64,000 bases of DNA from Chrysogorgia sp. JL179-B06. Lineage: Eukaryota; Cnidaria; Anthozoa; Scleralcyonacea; Chrysogorgiidae. Location of the stretch: NCBI GenBank assembly GCA_035772405.1, contig JAYKKM010000506.1:1806001-1870000 (forward strand), written 5' to 3'. The translations under genes and the position numbers were made by a program. Below, in pieces: positions 8,801 through 20,000 of the stretch. Every line of letters begins with the position of its first letter. Positions within the stretch are counted from its first letter, which is position 1. The notes beneath the pieces were generated by a model. The model was not told the DNA's origin, made no database searches, and saw only the letters and a list, made by a program, of their open reading frames with translations.

Positions 8801-11639
8801 AAAAACGGTAAGTGTTGGAATGTCTCGCATTGCCAAAGGAAGTTCATTCCAAAGCTTCGTAGCGGCCACACTGAACTAGGAGAGTTCTCCAAAAGATGGT
8901 AACATTTTACCCCGTACTATTTGATCTTGGACTATTTGGTCTCTATTATAGCCATGAGTAAGTCTCTAAAAAAAGCCATTCCATGTAATGCCTTAAAAGT
9001 GAGCAATAAAATTAATTCTAAATTTGACGGGCAGCCAGTGTAATTCAACCAGCGTTTTTCCCCAGCCATATGGTGGATTTTGATTGTTATCCATGCACAG
9101 TAATTAACAACTCACGTCTGTGGTTTTGGATTGAATTTTTCTGGAACTTCGAATGGTTTATCATAGAGCTCCTTGTGCCTAAGGACTTCCAACCAATGCA
9201 ACGTTTCTGAATTGGGGTCTTTTTCTACGCCTGGGTCTCATTGTAAAGGGGAAATGTTTTAACATAAACAGAAGATGAAAATTATTTTTGTTAAACTATA
9301 CTTTAATGCATATCGCCGATACACGCACAATAGTCAAGCTTAAATCATCCACTGAAAATGTTTTCTGGCCATTGAGACACTCTAACTAGTGAGCTGCCGA
9401 GACGTACTCAGAGGGTGAAAGTTACAATGACATGTACTGGTTTAAACGATATAATAAAAATTTTAATAATTAAATCCGATTTATAAAGCGCTATACCAAA
9501 TTGTTCCAAGCGCTTACTTAATTACAATATAAACAAATAATTTCCCAACGCAACCAGGTGATAAATCAGACATGGTTTGACGCTACTCTGGCTTAAAAAG
9601 TTTTTTGAATGTAACTTTAAAAGTTACTGTCCATGACCCAACGTTTCGACACTCCAATCTAGTGTCTTCATCAGGGGTGATCGCTGTAAAGTTAGGATCC
9701 CTATTTATACCTCATAGAACCGATGATGACGTTATTTATTATCACAAGATGCGAATAAGATTCTGGTAATAAACCACTGTCATCACGATTCAATGGGGCG
9801 TTGGCGCTATTGATATGCCAAGTCTCCAGAACAGTCAAACATCATATACATATTTATACATCGCCCTGACTCTCAAATCTCTACAGGAAGACATCTCATC
9901 TTCGACGAAGTAGAGTGAAGCCTCTCACAGGACTTACTCCTTAAGTAGCGAGCTTATCACCGGCTCTTGTATACGGCTTTAGAACTATGTTAGATGAAGA
10001 GAGGATTTATTAATGGTCAAAACTCCAAGCTCCTACATTCACTAAAGCAAATTATATATTATATACAGTATATTAATGTATATCATATCAATGTATATCT
10101 AACCAAATCATGATTGCAGTTAGTCTCCCTTGAAGCCGTAAGTGGCGTTTGGAACCTTCCGCCCTTCCGAACGCCACAAATGATGGCTGCGAGGGAGACT
10201 AGATTGCAGTTAGCCTTTAATTGATTTTGAAGCTATGTGAGAAAAGGGATACAAATTGAAGTGATTGTGATCTGTTGTTGGCCTCTGAATATTGTGATTT
10301 TGCCAAGAACTGATGCCAAGTCTCCTAAGTTCACTTGCTGGCTGTCTCCTGTTTTGTCATCTTGATCAATCCAGTGACAGCAGGATATCAATGCTGTGCC
10401 ATCATCAACTAGGATAAACAAAGACCAGTAAAAACTCAATGCATTTGTATAAGGGATTGGTTGGCTATAAGAATGAACCTTATCGTCCAGCTGAATAAAT
10501 TTGATACATATATAGCTGCAGTCAGGGCTGTATTCAGAAAATGTATAAGCTCACTTCAACTGACTGATGCACAAACAATGTACCGACTACGATCCTATCG
10601 ATCGAAGTTTGTCAAAATATTGTCTCCGGCCAGTAAAATGACCCTGGTCAGCTGGTGAAATGGTTAATTAGTCCTACGTTAATAACTCTCTCAATACGGA
10701 ATGAAAATATGATGACATTTTAATAAATTTATGTCTTTGGTGTTCTCTCGTTGATTACATTTACATATAAACAAAACATTGAACATCAACATTAGATTTG
10801 TGAGTTTTAAATTAGGTAGTTTGAAATTAATTTAAACTGATAAGTGCTGCCAACTAAAATATAACTTCTGCTGACTGAAACTTGTAAAAAAATTTTTTGG
10901 GGGTGTCACATCCCCAACACGGCAACACCACCCCGCCTCTCGTTGTTCCCGAGGCCGGTCTGCGTCATTTTGCAAGTTATGGCCGGATGTTGAGAAAAAG
11001 TTGAAGTAACTTTTGCCAACTTCCACTTTTTGCAAGATTGGAGTAGATAGACAATACAATACATAGACGATCATCAAGCTCAAATCCTCAGAACATGTTT
11101 CTGCATCCTGAACAGGAATTGAACATGTAACCTTCTGATTTGATATTGACAATCACCCATGTATCATCATAATCATCTAGTCCAAGCTTCCACACTGTAC
11201 AGCAAATGACAGTATATTATAACACAACTTATCATTATTATTTAATATTTACGCAGGTATTCTGGAAGGATTAGTGAAAGAAAGGCATTATGAAAGGCCT
11301 ACGTTTCTGTGAATATACGTCATCTATTACCTCCATAGACAGTCAACTGTTGCCTTCTGTCCACACTCACAACATAGCCCATAACATGAACTCTAACTAT
11401 TGGATGGTTGTTGATAGCGTATACACCTGAAAACACGATATAATCGCAATATTTAAAATGAGGAAAACCAGAGACAAAACGAAGCCAAGGTTTACGTTAA
11501 TAGGTAAGTGGAATATTAGTATTTCGAGACCTTGAAAGCCAGGATACTGCGGTAGTTTGAAAACCTCGACCACAAACAGTTTGATGTGTGTCCAGTAAAG
11601 AGGATCTAAGCCCCAGAACTTCACTGGAAGACCTTCCAT
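2815..11639 (-). CDS. STN1: STN1, CST complex subunit (8 exons, 350 aa)
   Basis: STN1 is an OB-fold subunit of the CST (CTC1-STN1-TEN1) complex, which binds single-stranded DNA at telomeres and aids C-strand fill-in by polymerase alpha-primase. Exons on the minus strand: 11639-11531, 11426-11331, 10408-10253, 9236-9116, 7455-7257, 6532-6395, 5070-5001, 2978-2815; total 1053 nt. Recognised features are FWGLDPLYW at the N-terminus, AINNHPI and MGYVVSV entering the OB fold, DDGTALISCCHW (vertebrate DDSTGVINCICW), and two C-terminal winged-helix segments (LRRLEKDGIVY, then NKDLGPRILGVIKDIC), ending HYRRI. Human STN1 is 368 aa. All introns join in phase. The intron after 5001 appears to use a GC donor (GG|GCAAGT). 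Exon 5 (7455-7257) is the least conserved and rests mainly on phase. A hAT element and a hammerhead-bearing repeat sit in its introns. Confidence 0.9.
3080..3813 (-). mobile_element. Decayed hAT transposon with 8-bp target duplication
   Basis: Ends are CAGGGGCGGATTAA and TTAATCCGCCCCTG, flanked by a perfect 8-bp duplication GTCTTCGG (3072-3079 and 3814-3821). Inside on the minus strand, two overlapping frames (3336-3524 and 3434-3646) match the C-terminal hAT dimerisation region of ZMYM/hAT transposases: SSLKLIKNELHSTM, then SIESDILRK. The real frame is broken between them, so this is a dead, internally deleted copy. It lies in the last intron of STN1. Confidence 0.88.
3336..3646 (-). pseudogene. 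hAT transposase C-terminal fragment, frameshifted
   Basis: The frame at 3524-3336 carries the GE-TFSSLKLIKN and MSIESDI motifs typical of the hAT C-terminal dimerisation domain. The sequence that should precede it (VKQGLAPTFPNVENTLRIYLWFLT) is in the frame that opens at 3646. No catalytic RNase H-like residues remain, so it cannot encode an active enzyme. Confidence 0.75.
3887..4370. repeat. MITE with long terminal inverted repeats
   Basis: Long inverted arms, starting TGAAAAATTCAGTTGTAAAA and ending with the complement, cover most of the element. The inner part has TTTGAAAGAACTCTTGAAA and a TGACATCA box. It has no ORF of its own and sits in STN1 intron 7. A half-copy of a similar element is at about 6195-6350. 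Confidence 0.85.
5343..5518. repeat. Small palindromic MITE
   Basis: Arms of about 40 bp (AAATAGATTCCATTTTTTGT...) are inverted at 5343-5383 and 5477-5518. A diverged single arm recurs at about 45315-45362, next to ShKT-C exon 3. Confidence 0.85.
6623..7236. mobile_element. Inverted pair of hammerhead-bearing (Penelope/retrozyme-type) repeats
   Basis: A left copy of about 270 bp (minus orientation, from GACATAGTTTGACGCTACTC) and a right copy in the opposite sense flank about 100 bp. Other copies are at 9569-9832, 22262-22520 and 62870-63209. Each carries CTGATGAAGACACT, a short loop, AGTGTC and GAAACGTT, or a mutated form. No reverse transcriptase ORF is present. The right end stops 21 bp from the STN1 exon 5 donor (7257). 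Confidence 0.75.
6692..6734 (-). ncRNA. Hammerhead ribozyme-like motif, family 1
   Basis: Read on the minus strand: ACCC / CTGATGA / A / GACACT-loop-AGTGTC / GAAAC / GTT / GGGT. Stem I (ACCC with GGGT) and stem II (6 bp) pair perfectly, and the CUGANGA and GAAA cores are intact. One extra A sits between the core and stem II, so activity is uncertain. Hammerheads of this kind with a minimal stem III are known from Penelope-like elements and retrozymes. Confidence 0.6.
7603..8150. repeat. MITE with TA-flanked inverted ends
   Basis: Ends TACAGTAAAAACCCGCGTAT and the exact complement enclose 548 bp that includes the target TA. The interior repeats an AGGTTCTTA motif several times on both strands. 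The CAGT terminus plus TA duplication suggests a Tc1/mariner-type non-autonomous element. It sits in STN1 intron 4. Confidence 0.85.
8152..8432. repeat. Palindromic MITE (ATCTTGTCG family)
   Basis: Inverted ends run ATCTTGTCGTTCGAAAATTT at the left and the complement around 8403-8432 at the right, with TGACGTCA-like boxes inside. The element at 56916-57184 has the same AAAATTTCATCTT ends and belongs to the same family. Confidence 0.8.
8523..8673. mobile_element. Palindromic element carrying hammerhead-like core, family 2
   Basis: Arms GTTGATCGTCCAGGTTGT (8523-8540) and the complement (8656-8673), with inner AGTCTTGAGAAAGACT arms, enclose the hammerhead-like motif at 8581-8623. A decayed relative is at about 61930-62058. 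Confidence 0.8.
8581..8623 (+). ncRNA. Hammerhead ribozyme-like motif, family 2
   Basis: GACT / CTGAAGA / T / GACCGCC-loop-GGCCGTC / GAAAC / GTC / AGTC. Stem I (GACT with AGTC) is perfect; stem II has one C-C mismatch. Position 7 of the core is A, which hammerheads tolerate, and one extra base follows the core as in family 1. Confidence 0.5.
9569..9832 (-). mobile_element. Single copy of the family 1 hammerhead-bearing repeat
   Basis: Nearly identical to 6623-6890 over its full length (GACATGGTTTGACGC to ATATGCCAAGTCTCCAG). Lies in STN1 intron 3. Confidence 0.8.
9636..9678 (-). ncRNA. Hammerhead ribozyme-like motif, family 1
   Basis: Same layout and same intact core and stems as 6692-6734, including the single extra A after CTGATGA. 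Confidence 0.6.
10121..10201. repeat. 81-bp imperfect palindrome
   Basis: TAGTCTCCCT at the left pairs with AGGGAGACTA at the right, and GTGGCGTT with AACGCCAC inside. Lies in STN1 intron 3, about 50 bp from the exon 3 donor. Confidence 0.7.
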
Positions 11640-13033
11640 GCACTCAACGACTTAATACAGATTATTTATCACATAGTTCTTTAGACCAGGACTCCTTGGA
11701 TCTACCATAAGTTCTTTCAGTCTTGATTCCAATCACAGAAAAAAATCCATATTTATTTACATGATCATGTAAACAACAAATTAGTTTCCCGCGTAAAATC
11801 AAGAAGACCAGGGGGAGGGTGTCCAAAATGCATTCTTACAAAAAAGATGTTGAATTCTTTGTTCTATTGATATCTCGGGAAATATCCATAACTGTTGCGA
11901 AACCTATACCTTTTTTGAAAGCCCAATAAACCGGCTGTTACCAATGCTTTTGAATTTTCCGAACAAGACACATTATGTTAATATAAATTAGCATTAATTA
12001 TCATAAATCAGGTTGAAAAACTTCCATTCATCTTGCACGCCCACGAGCATCATGAAAATTCAAAATGCCACCAATCGCAGAGTTGTCAATGAAATCAAAT
12101 CAAATTTGGCGCGTGAGTGGATCTCATGTGCCAGGCGCTTGTCGAATTTCAATTTTTAATCTTGCGTTACCGTGTGCTGTGTTTTTCGATTGACGACTTC
12201 GGTGTCTTCTATGACCCCTTTTGACTGGGCCGGACAGGAAAGAAAGAGTTAAGGAAATTTCCTTAAAATGAGAAAATTTTGACTTTTGGTTCAGTCTAAT
12301 CTGCAGTCTTTTCGTGGCCTGAAGCTGGAGGCCTGGGCGGAGCAGCGCTACAGAAATTCAGATTTTCTGGAATTTTCATCATTTGGATGAAAATTGAATT
12401 TCGTATTTCGTGTCGCACATCCGCGTGTCGAACATCCGCAAATGTGCGTGTCGGTTAGGATTAGGGTTATGTTGGGGTTAGGACTAAGTTTTAAATTCGG
12501 GATATTTATACGAAACGTCAGCCGTTTTATGGAATAAAAGGAAGCACACTTATGTAAAGTTTAAAAAAAACTGTAACAGGGATTTCAAGGACGGTGCAGA
12601 AAAATACGAGTTAAAAACTGGTCACTGGGTTGAAGTCCAAAAGTGTAAAGCATTATTGTGCACGTGCGTTTCACATGTATTTCTTGTTTCAATTTTAAAT
12701 AAATCTTAATAATCTCTCTCTTCAGTTTATGTTAAAACTATGAATTATCATTGTTTTGAAGCACAGCTAGCTAGCTTAGTTCTCAAGCCGACATCACTGA
12801 TCTGACGAGTTTCACGCTAAAATACTAGATTTACTCCCCTTCATTATGTAGGGGAAAACAAGGGATGAACCAGGAACATGTATAAATCTCATGTTGTAAC
12901 CCCTAGCCCTATATGTAACATGCCCGTAATAATATCTAACGTCACGAGCCCATATGGCAAATAGTGCAGGCATAATGTCAAGTACACTCTTTACCATAGC
13001 AGTTAACTGTATCATAGTCATAATCCACAACAT
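11640..13033. other. Intergenic region between STN1 and TMED10
   Basis: Upstream flank of STN1 and downstream flank of TMED10, which run in the same direction. I see no convincing coding exon. A short degenerate TTAGGG-like stretch is at about 12450-12485. The STN1 promoter should lie just right of 11639, but I see no clear core element. Confidence 0.5.
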
Positions 13034-13039
13034 TTTATT
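13034..13039 (-). terminator. Likely TMED10 polyadenylation signal
   Basis: AATAAA on the minus strand, 237 nt beyond the TMED10 stop codon. This is a reasonable distance for a 3' UTR, but there are no transcript data. Confidence 0.45.
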
Positions 13040-13275
13040 GTTCAATTCGAACATATTCTTTCCCAAAAACTTCTCTTGACAATCATTCAATTTCTAGTAA
13101 TGATGAATAAATCTCTGATTATCAAAATGAGTAACATTGACCATGCACAAAACAGGCTGTGCACACATGATCGAACTCTAACACAACTATGGCATTAAAG
13201 AATCTGTCCCACTCTCTCTCAATCTTCAATCTTGTAAGATATGGTTCGAGTCTCTAGCTTTATAATTAATCTACA

Positions 13276-16200
13276 CTACTCTATTAGCTTCTTGGAGATA
13301 AAGAACCGTCGCAAGTAAAACACCTGCCATGTGGCCAGAACAAATAGGCACAGCATTGAAAAGACGCTGAAGTATAAAACTCTTGAATGTGTCGATTCTG
13401 TAAGAGAAGAGAGAAAAATAAACATGAGGAACTGCAAGTCACGGAGGGATCTGAGGGGTGCATTGGGGACATTACACTGCAAATACTACTTAGCCTATGA
13501 CCACAAATATGTGAATAGTTGAATGCTAAAATATTTTATGATTTAAGGTTTGTTTGTCCCAAATGCTAATGAGTGTGATGCCAAATAAGTTAACTTGCTA
13601 AATCTCAAGCAATTGCGAGCATGGGAAGTTGCCTTTTCAGACTGTTTTTATACAGCCACCATTACTTGAACATGTTCCAGATGCTTAGGTTGCGATTAGA
13701 GGAAGTGACGTCAAAGACTCAACACGTGGCTAGTTGTGTATGAATATAAAGCTACTTGGGGAAAACTTTCTATTGTAACTTGTCGTATAATTTACATAAA
13801 GCTTTGTCACGTGTTGAGTCTCTGACGTCACAATCACACTCTGCTGTGGAATTGCAGACTTGTCTGGAACAAATTTTGAGCAGTGGTGGATAAAATTTGG
13901 GCGACTTTGGAGGTTAAATTTCTTGTAATAGAATGTTTGTTGTTAATTTTTTTGGCAAATGTGAACATTTATTAACCTAAAATGATGTTCTGTAACAAAA
14001 AATGGCAGGAAACGTAATGTGATATTTCATCGCAGGTGCACATTAGAGAAATCATAGCTTGTCCATCTTTGGGGTTGACAACATCATGTTAGCTAGTAAT
14101 ACACTGGGGCTAAATTCTTTCTTAGGGCACAAAACAACAGGAACTTGACTGGCATTGGAAGAATCATGTGACCATGATTGGTTGGGTATGCTAATTTGCC
14201 AGTTCAACACCACAGTTTGAATATTTAATATGTCAAATCTCAACCAGTTTATCACACGGAAAGCAGGAGAGGTGATTCTGGAGTAGATTGTGGGGACCTT
14301 GGAGCCTCCCTGTTGTGAATTAGAAACCAAGGTAATCTTCACACACCGTTTGTATCTCTCATCTCTAGTTCTCGCTGCCTCATGTAGGCAAAATCATTGA
14401 CAATGTCTTCCGCTAAATCTTCTAAACGTTTCAGTTCTATTTCAAGAGGCTTCATCTTTTCCACTCCAGCCATCTAACAAGAAAGTTAGGAACAAATTTA
14501 GTTCATCGATGCTGAACAACATTGTTTCATTCAACAATACAATACTCTTCAGCCTATTTCTATGATTTTTAGCTATGTAGTTGAATTGACTGGTACTTAT
14601 TATGCCGATGCAGACCTTGTCATACTGCTTAGCTTCAGCTCCATGTTTTAATGTCAATGATATTTCTCTGTCCATGCCAGTGCCAGCTTTGCCTGTAAAA
14701 TACAAAGAATGAACGCTTGCAGGTAAGTTCAAATCAGCAGTGACCAGCCAAGACCTCTTCAAGTTTCAGGCACAAAAGTGTGACATTTGCTAGAACAAAA
14801 ATGGCTGTCCCAGCCCTAGTTCAAGAGCTTTTAGCAATAATTACCTTCACTTGTAAAGCAGATTTTATACATTTCATAGTCCTCTGTGGTAAATGCAAAC
14901 TTCCCTTTCGTTGCATCATCTTTTTTGTATAAAACATGTTCTTTGGAGTCTGTTACCTGTCAATGTACAACAAAAAAACTAAAACTAAGCCCTAAAACTT
15001 GAATGTAAATATTTTCAGCCCCTGCAGTGCATACCGTATTTCGTGACATATAAGTTGAATTTCTACGGTCCAAAATTGACATAAAAAAGCCAACCTCGAC
15101 ATCAAAAAGCCAACCTCGACGGCTCAAAAATGATGTGCCAAACGACAGACCAGACATAGTTTAGTAGATTTATCACTCTTTTAGGTGAATACTGTAGAAT
15201 ACCCCCAACAGACTGGAAGCCCAATTGATAGGGGTTCCGAGGGCCTACAATTTAAGGTCGTCATCCGAGAAGACCCAAAAGTCTTCCATTTGCTGATATT
15301 ATTGCAAAGGCAGTACTTTCTCCTCAATTATTTTTAAGACCGAAGGAAGTCTGACCCAGGATTTGAACCTGCATCTCCCAGCTCATAGCCATGTGTGGTA
15401 ACCACTAGCAACAACTAGTACCCAGTCCTCTCTAACTATAGTTGTAAACCCAATCTGTTAACTCCTTATGGGACGAAACCGGAATGTCTGGAGAAAACCG
15501 GAGTATGTATAAAACTCCACAACTTTTGCACAGAAAATTAAAAACTCTACATGCTAAGGTCAGGTAGAAAGCCTAACATCTGGGCTTGCCTGTAAAAAGC
15601 CTGGATAAGTTAGGTGGATATCTTAATATCCAGTGGATAAATCATATCTTCCCTGTAATTTTGATACTAAATTTAGCCATTGAATAGGACATAATATTCA
15701 CTGAATAAATTCACCAGCTTTGAACAATTCAATGGCCCCAGTTGCAATGGATGTAATAAAGATGGCTTTGCACGTATCATAGCCAAATTGTTTTGAGCAC
15801 TGTACGCTTCTTCCCACCTCATCCCTAGGGCATTTAAGGGTTGGTGGCACAGTGGGGAATGGCACAGTGGGAATACACCCTGGCAAAGGCTGAAGGTCAT
15901 GTGACAAATTTTTCCACAACCCAAAACAACACTTTGAAGAAAAAGCATTTGAAATGTTGTCTATGAGATATTGCCCATTGTTGGACAAATGCCCAAGGAT
16001 TCTCCTCAGGCTTTATAGGGGTCTAATGTTTAAAATCCTAGATCGCTCTTTTCTGTTTCAATCCAACTAGGTCATTGGTGAGCAAAAGTGTTATTTTGAT
16101 GGTTGAGGTGTGAAACTGCATTAGCCCCAGGAATTTACACCCCTTCAACCCATTTTGGCAGCAATGATGAAAACCACATGTGGCTGTATAATATAAAATG

Positions 16201-16531
16201 GATATAGTGTATTATTTATACTATAACTATATTAATATATCCAACAATTCTTTCAGCGAGCTACTTCTCAACTCTTCCTACCAAGTAAATCCATTACTTC
16301 AAATCACACTGGCTTAAAAGCAATCATAAAAAACTCCTGTTTTACCGTCAGATGTGTTTGTTGATTTGCCTCGGAGAGTTGGTATTCCCCGGTGACGAGA
16401 ACATCTTTGTGGAGTTCCTCCTTCAAGCATTTCGTTGCCCCAGAGGAAAGCGTGAAAGAAAGCGAGTTAACAGGCCTTGCGAGATAGAATAAGGCAAATA
16501 GAATGGCCGAGGCACCCAGAATATGATCCAT
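13276..16531 (-). CDS. TMED10: TMED10, p24 family cargo receptor (5 exons, 207 aa)
   Basis: TMED10 (p24-delta) is a type I membrane protein that cycles between ER and Golgi, helping form COPI/COPII vesicles and sorting cargo such as GPI-anchored proteins. Exons on the minus strand: 16531-16346, 14956-14845, 14692-14616, 14473-14347, 13397-13276; 624 nt, all in phase with GT-AG introns. It begins with a signal peptide ([18 protein letters not shown]), then the GOLD domain ([42 protein letters not shown]), a coiled segment ([14 protein letters not shown]), and a C-terminal membrane helix ([22 protein letters not shown]). It ends [11 protein letters not shown], carrying the FF (COPII) and KK (COPI) sorting signals. 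Length and motif order match vertebrate TMED10 (about 219 aa). It shares a short intergenic region with ATP6V1D. I chose the start at MDHI over an in-frame upstream ATG because the signal peptide begins there. Confidence 0.96.
13630..14045. repeat. Dispersed repeat R, copy 1 (empty version)
   Basis: Includes GTGACGTCAAAGACTCAACA and, further on, CACGTGTTGAGTCTCTGACG in inverted order, then ATTTATTAACCTAAAATGAT. A second copy at 38236-39115 is split by a TTAA MITE; a partial reverse copy lies at 27188-27440. It sits in TMED10 intron 4. Confidence 0.85.
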
Positions 16532-17089
16532 ATTGACAAGTGCTCTGCACTTGATGCAGAGTACGGTACGAGAAGTGATTGGAAACAACAATACAATATA
16601 CAGGGCAACGTGGCAGTCTCAAAGCAAAGCTCAAAGCGAACCGCACTACCGGACGAGTGAACGGTTAGTTAACATGCCCTGAAGCAGATTCCGACTCTAC
16701 GTAATCGGAAACATCCGCCACCTCCTCTTTGCCCTATTTTTGACAATTTTTATTTAATTCAAACTTGTATTCGGTCCGTTTCAGAAAAGAAATTTCGTTT
16801 CTATTTGTATAAGTCATTACGGATGGTCTTATTAGTCTGAAATTGTTGAATCATTATCGACACTGAGTTTTACAGGAAATTTCCGACTGAAACTACAGGA
16901 ATCGACGATAGGCCCGATTTGGAGAATATGGTACAAATATGGTTTTCTGGGATATCAGCGATAGTGATGGACAAATTTTCTGTCTGCAATATTACATCGT
17001 TTATCCCCATTTATCCTCATTATCCGCATTTATCCTCATTTTACTCATTTACTTTGAAATAAAATTTAATTCGAACATTTCTTTACAAG
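16532..17089. promoter_or_regulatory. Shared TMED10 / ATP6V1D promoter region
   Basis: The 558 bp between the two divergent start codons must hold both 5' UTRs and both promoters. I see no clear TATA box on either side, which suits housekeeping genes. A direct repeat of TTTATCC(T/C)CATT occurs three times at about 17001-17041, just upstream of ATP6V1D. The bidirectional role is inferred from layout. Confidence 0.55.
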
Positions 17090-20000
17090 ATGTCAGGAAA
17101 AGATAAAATCATCGTTTTTCCTTCGCGAATGTGAGTATTTCTTTGAACAAGAACGAATTATCTGTTGGTTTAGTTCATGATTTTGAAGAAGGACTTTTTT
17201 TTTCCCAAGAAAAAAAACCCATTTAATTTTGGACACTATGTCTGTCACATGAGTCATGAGACAGTTCCGTACATTTTACATAATAAGTTGTTTTTTATTG
17301 CTCTTTAGGGCCTTGACCATTATGAAAGCGCGTTTAAAGGGAGCTCAGAAGGGCCATTCGTTGCTGAAGAAGAAAGCTGATGCATTGACTTTGAGATTTA
17401 GGAATATTTTAAAAAATATAATAGAGGTATACCCGAGTTTTCTAGGGGGGTCCGGGGGCATGTTCCCCAAAAAATTTTTGAATTCTTGAATCTCTGAAAT
17501 GGCATTTCCTGCATTTTGAGGGGAGATTTAGGAGAGTTGAGGGGGACTGAGCTTGTCCCCCCACTTTTCTTCAAGACCAATTTTGAAATTCTTCAAATGA
17601 AAGGGTGGATGGATGTTAGGTCCACATAATACTTTTGGTTAGGTTTTTGGGCATGTTGTGACTTAATTTTAGGGTTAGCACTACCAGAAACAACCATTAA
17701 ATTAGGTGGAGCACTTCTGCTGTAAACCAAGGCAGAATACTGCCTGGTTTCCAAGCCATTTCGCTGAGTTGTAACAATGTCTGTGATAACGTCATTGTTT
17801 TGTCCCCCCACTTCTCGAGGTCTGGCGACGCCACTGAGGGGAGGGGGCAGTAAAGCTCTGGAAATTCCAGGGGAGGGGCATTGACGCCCCAGAATTTTAG
17901 TATTTAGTATTTGAAATAAGATAATGTAACCAGGTGATTAGCACCAGAGTATGAATTAGCGGTTCGCACTTCGCAATTTGCGATGTTGCGAAGCATTTTA
18001 AGCAAAATTCAAGAAAAAACGGGGGAATGCGAAGCATAAAAATAAACATGAGAACAACCTCCTATAAAACCAACTAATTGGTATGAGTTAAATAATAAGA
18101 GACGAGTGAAATTAAAAACACCCCCAATTTTTCTGGCGGCGCTTGAAATATACGTGGAAATAGCAAGTGAGAGACTGGAACGGGAACTTCGCGCGTGACT
18201 AAAAATGTTCAGTTTTTTATTTGCCAATATGGCTAACCTCCGTAGATGTGGTAAAGTACTGCATGTCGGATTTTGAAAGTGGCTCTGATGATGAATAACT
18301 TCATAATTACTAAACTATTTTAATTTTTCAGGAGTTTATGACTTTCTTGTTTATGTTCTAACATTAATATTTGTATATAGCATATTTGTCTGTTTATCTT
18401 CTTGTCACTGTCAGTCTGCATGAGTATGAAATGATTGAAAGATGCAGAATGATGTTAATTGGGTCGTTTTGCTTGCCAATTGTTTTGCCAATTTTTTTGC
18501 AAAGCGGTTTTGAGTCCCTAATTCGTACCCTATAAGCACTTGACTAATTCTAATGATATCAATGGCTAACCAAGCATAGAGGTGATCGACTGATCATTTC
18601 TTTTATTCTCATTACCAAAGATAAACTGACATGTTTTTAAAACAACTTCTCCCAACTAGTACTATAAGAAATATTTGGAGACCAATAAGGAGAATTTGTA
18701 TTTTGATACTGAGGTTTGAGGGTTAAAAAATATCTCCCAGTTCTAGTATCAGTTGTAATTGTACAATTCAGAAAAGATCAGTTGGGTATCTCTTTAAAAT
18801 GTTGTTGTAGACAAAGACGGTCATGGGTGAAATGATGAGGGAGGCGCAGTTTTCATTAGCAGAAGCAAACTTTGCCGCAGGAGACTTCAGGTAATTTGTG
18901 ATCTTTTGAAGCACTTGTTTGGACTTTTTATATACAGTATGTGGGGACACCATTTTGTATGTATGTATGCATAATTAATAGTACTGAAAAAGGTGGTAGC
19001 TGTACATTTTATTAGAATGCTTTGTGACCTTAAATCACCTAGTGTAGTAACAGCTAAACATTGATTACCTTATAAACATGATCTTAATACGTAAAAGATT
19101 ACTTTTTACCAAACTTAATTTTTTTGAAACTCTTCTGCTATTTCTATGAGATTTAATGTTTACTGTGTGCAAGGAATTACCGGTATAGTTAAATGTACCA
19201 GTTGCCATCTTTTTTGGTACTGTCAATTTTAATACATCCTCCCCAGCAATATGTGATGCCCCTTTTTTGGTACCCCCTACCCTCTGCATAGAAAAGTGTA
19301 CAAGGTAGTCCCTTTGGATGACCCCCATCATCATAGACCCCCATCATCATAGACCCCCATCATCATTTCCGTAATTTGTGAAGCATGAGGGGTCGTACAA
19401 ATTTCAACTACAATTCCTACAAACAAGAAATTTTATTTGTCTTAAAATTACTAATTTTGACAACCAGTAATTGTTTATTTTTTATGTTACCTGACAGTTA
19501 TGGTGTTCTAGAAAACGTCGACAAAGCCCAGACAAAAGTCCGTGCAAGAAATGAGAATGTTGCTGGTAATGTATTAATCTGCCATCGAGGAGAGCAATTG
19601 GTAACTGTTTATTGACAGTTTGGTTTTGTTTATTTTCTATCAGGTGTGATGCTTCCACTCTTCGAATCTTATTCTGATGGTACAAGTGGTGAGTTTCCAG
19701 GGGGTTCACAGCCTGTGTTATAGGATGATACAGTTGGGGGGGGGGGGGGGGGTTGCATCTCCTTTTTCAAAATCCTGTCTATATGTCGCTATGTCTATAA
19801 GCATGCTTAAGATGGGTTCAAGTGTATTTGTAACTTTTCTTTCTAAGCTTATGAGTTGACTGGTTTATCTCGTGGAGGACAGCAAGTAAACAACTGCAAA
19901 GAGGTTTTTGCCAAAGCTGTAAAACTTTTGGTTGAGCTGGCATCTTTACAGGTATGTACCATACAATCATATATGTTTCTCGAGGCAACAGCCATGCTTT

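Noticed and set aside
12440..12490. Interstitial telomere repeats (TTAGGG-like) here and at several other places (23770, 24900, 27110, 34100, 44830)
   Set aside because: They are short, degenerate GGTTAGG/TTAGGG mixtures, often inside MITEs, not perfect telomeric arrays; no link to STN1 is implied.
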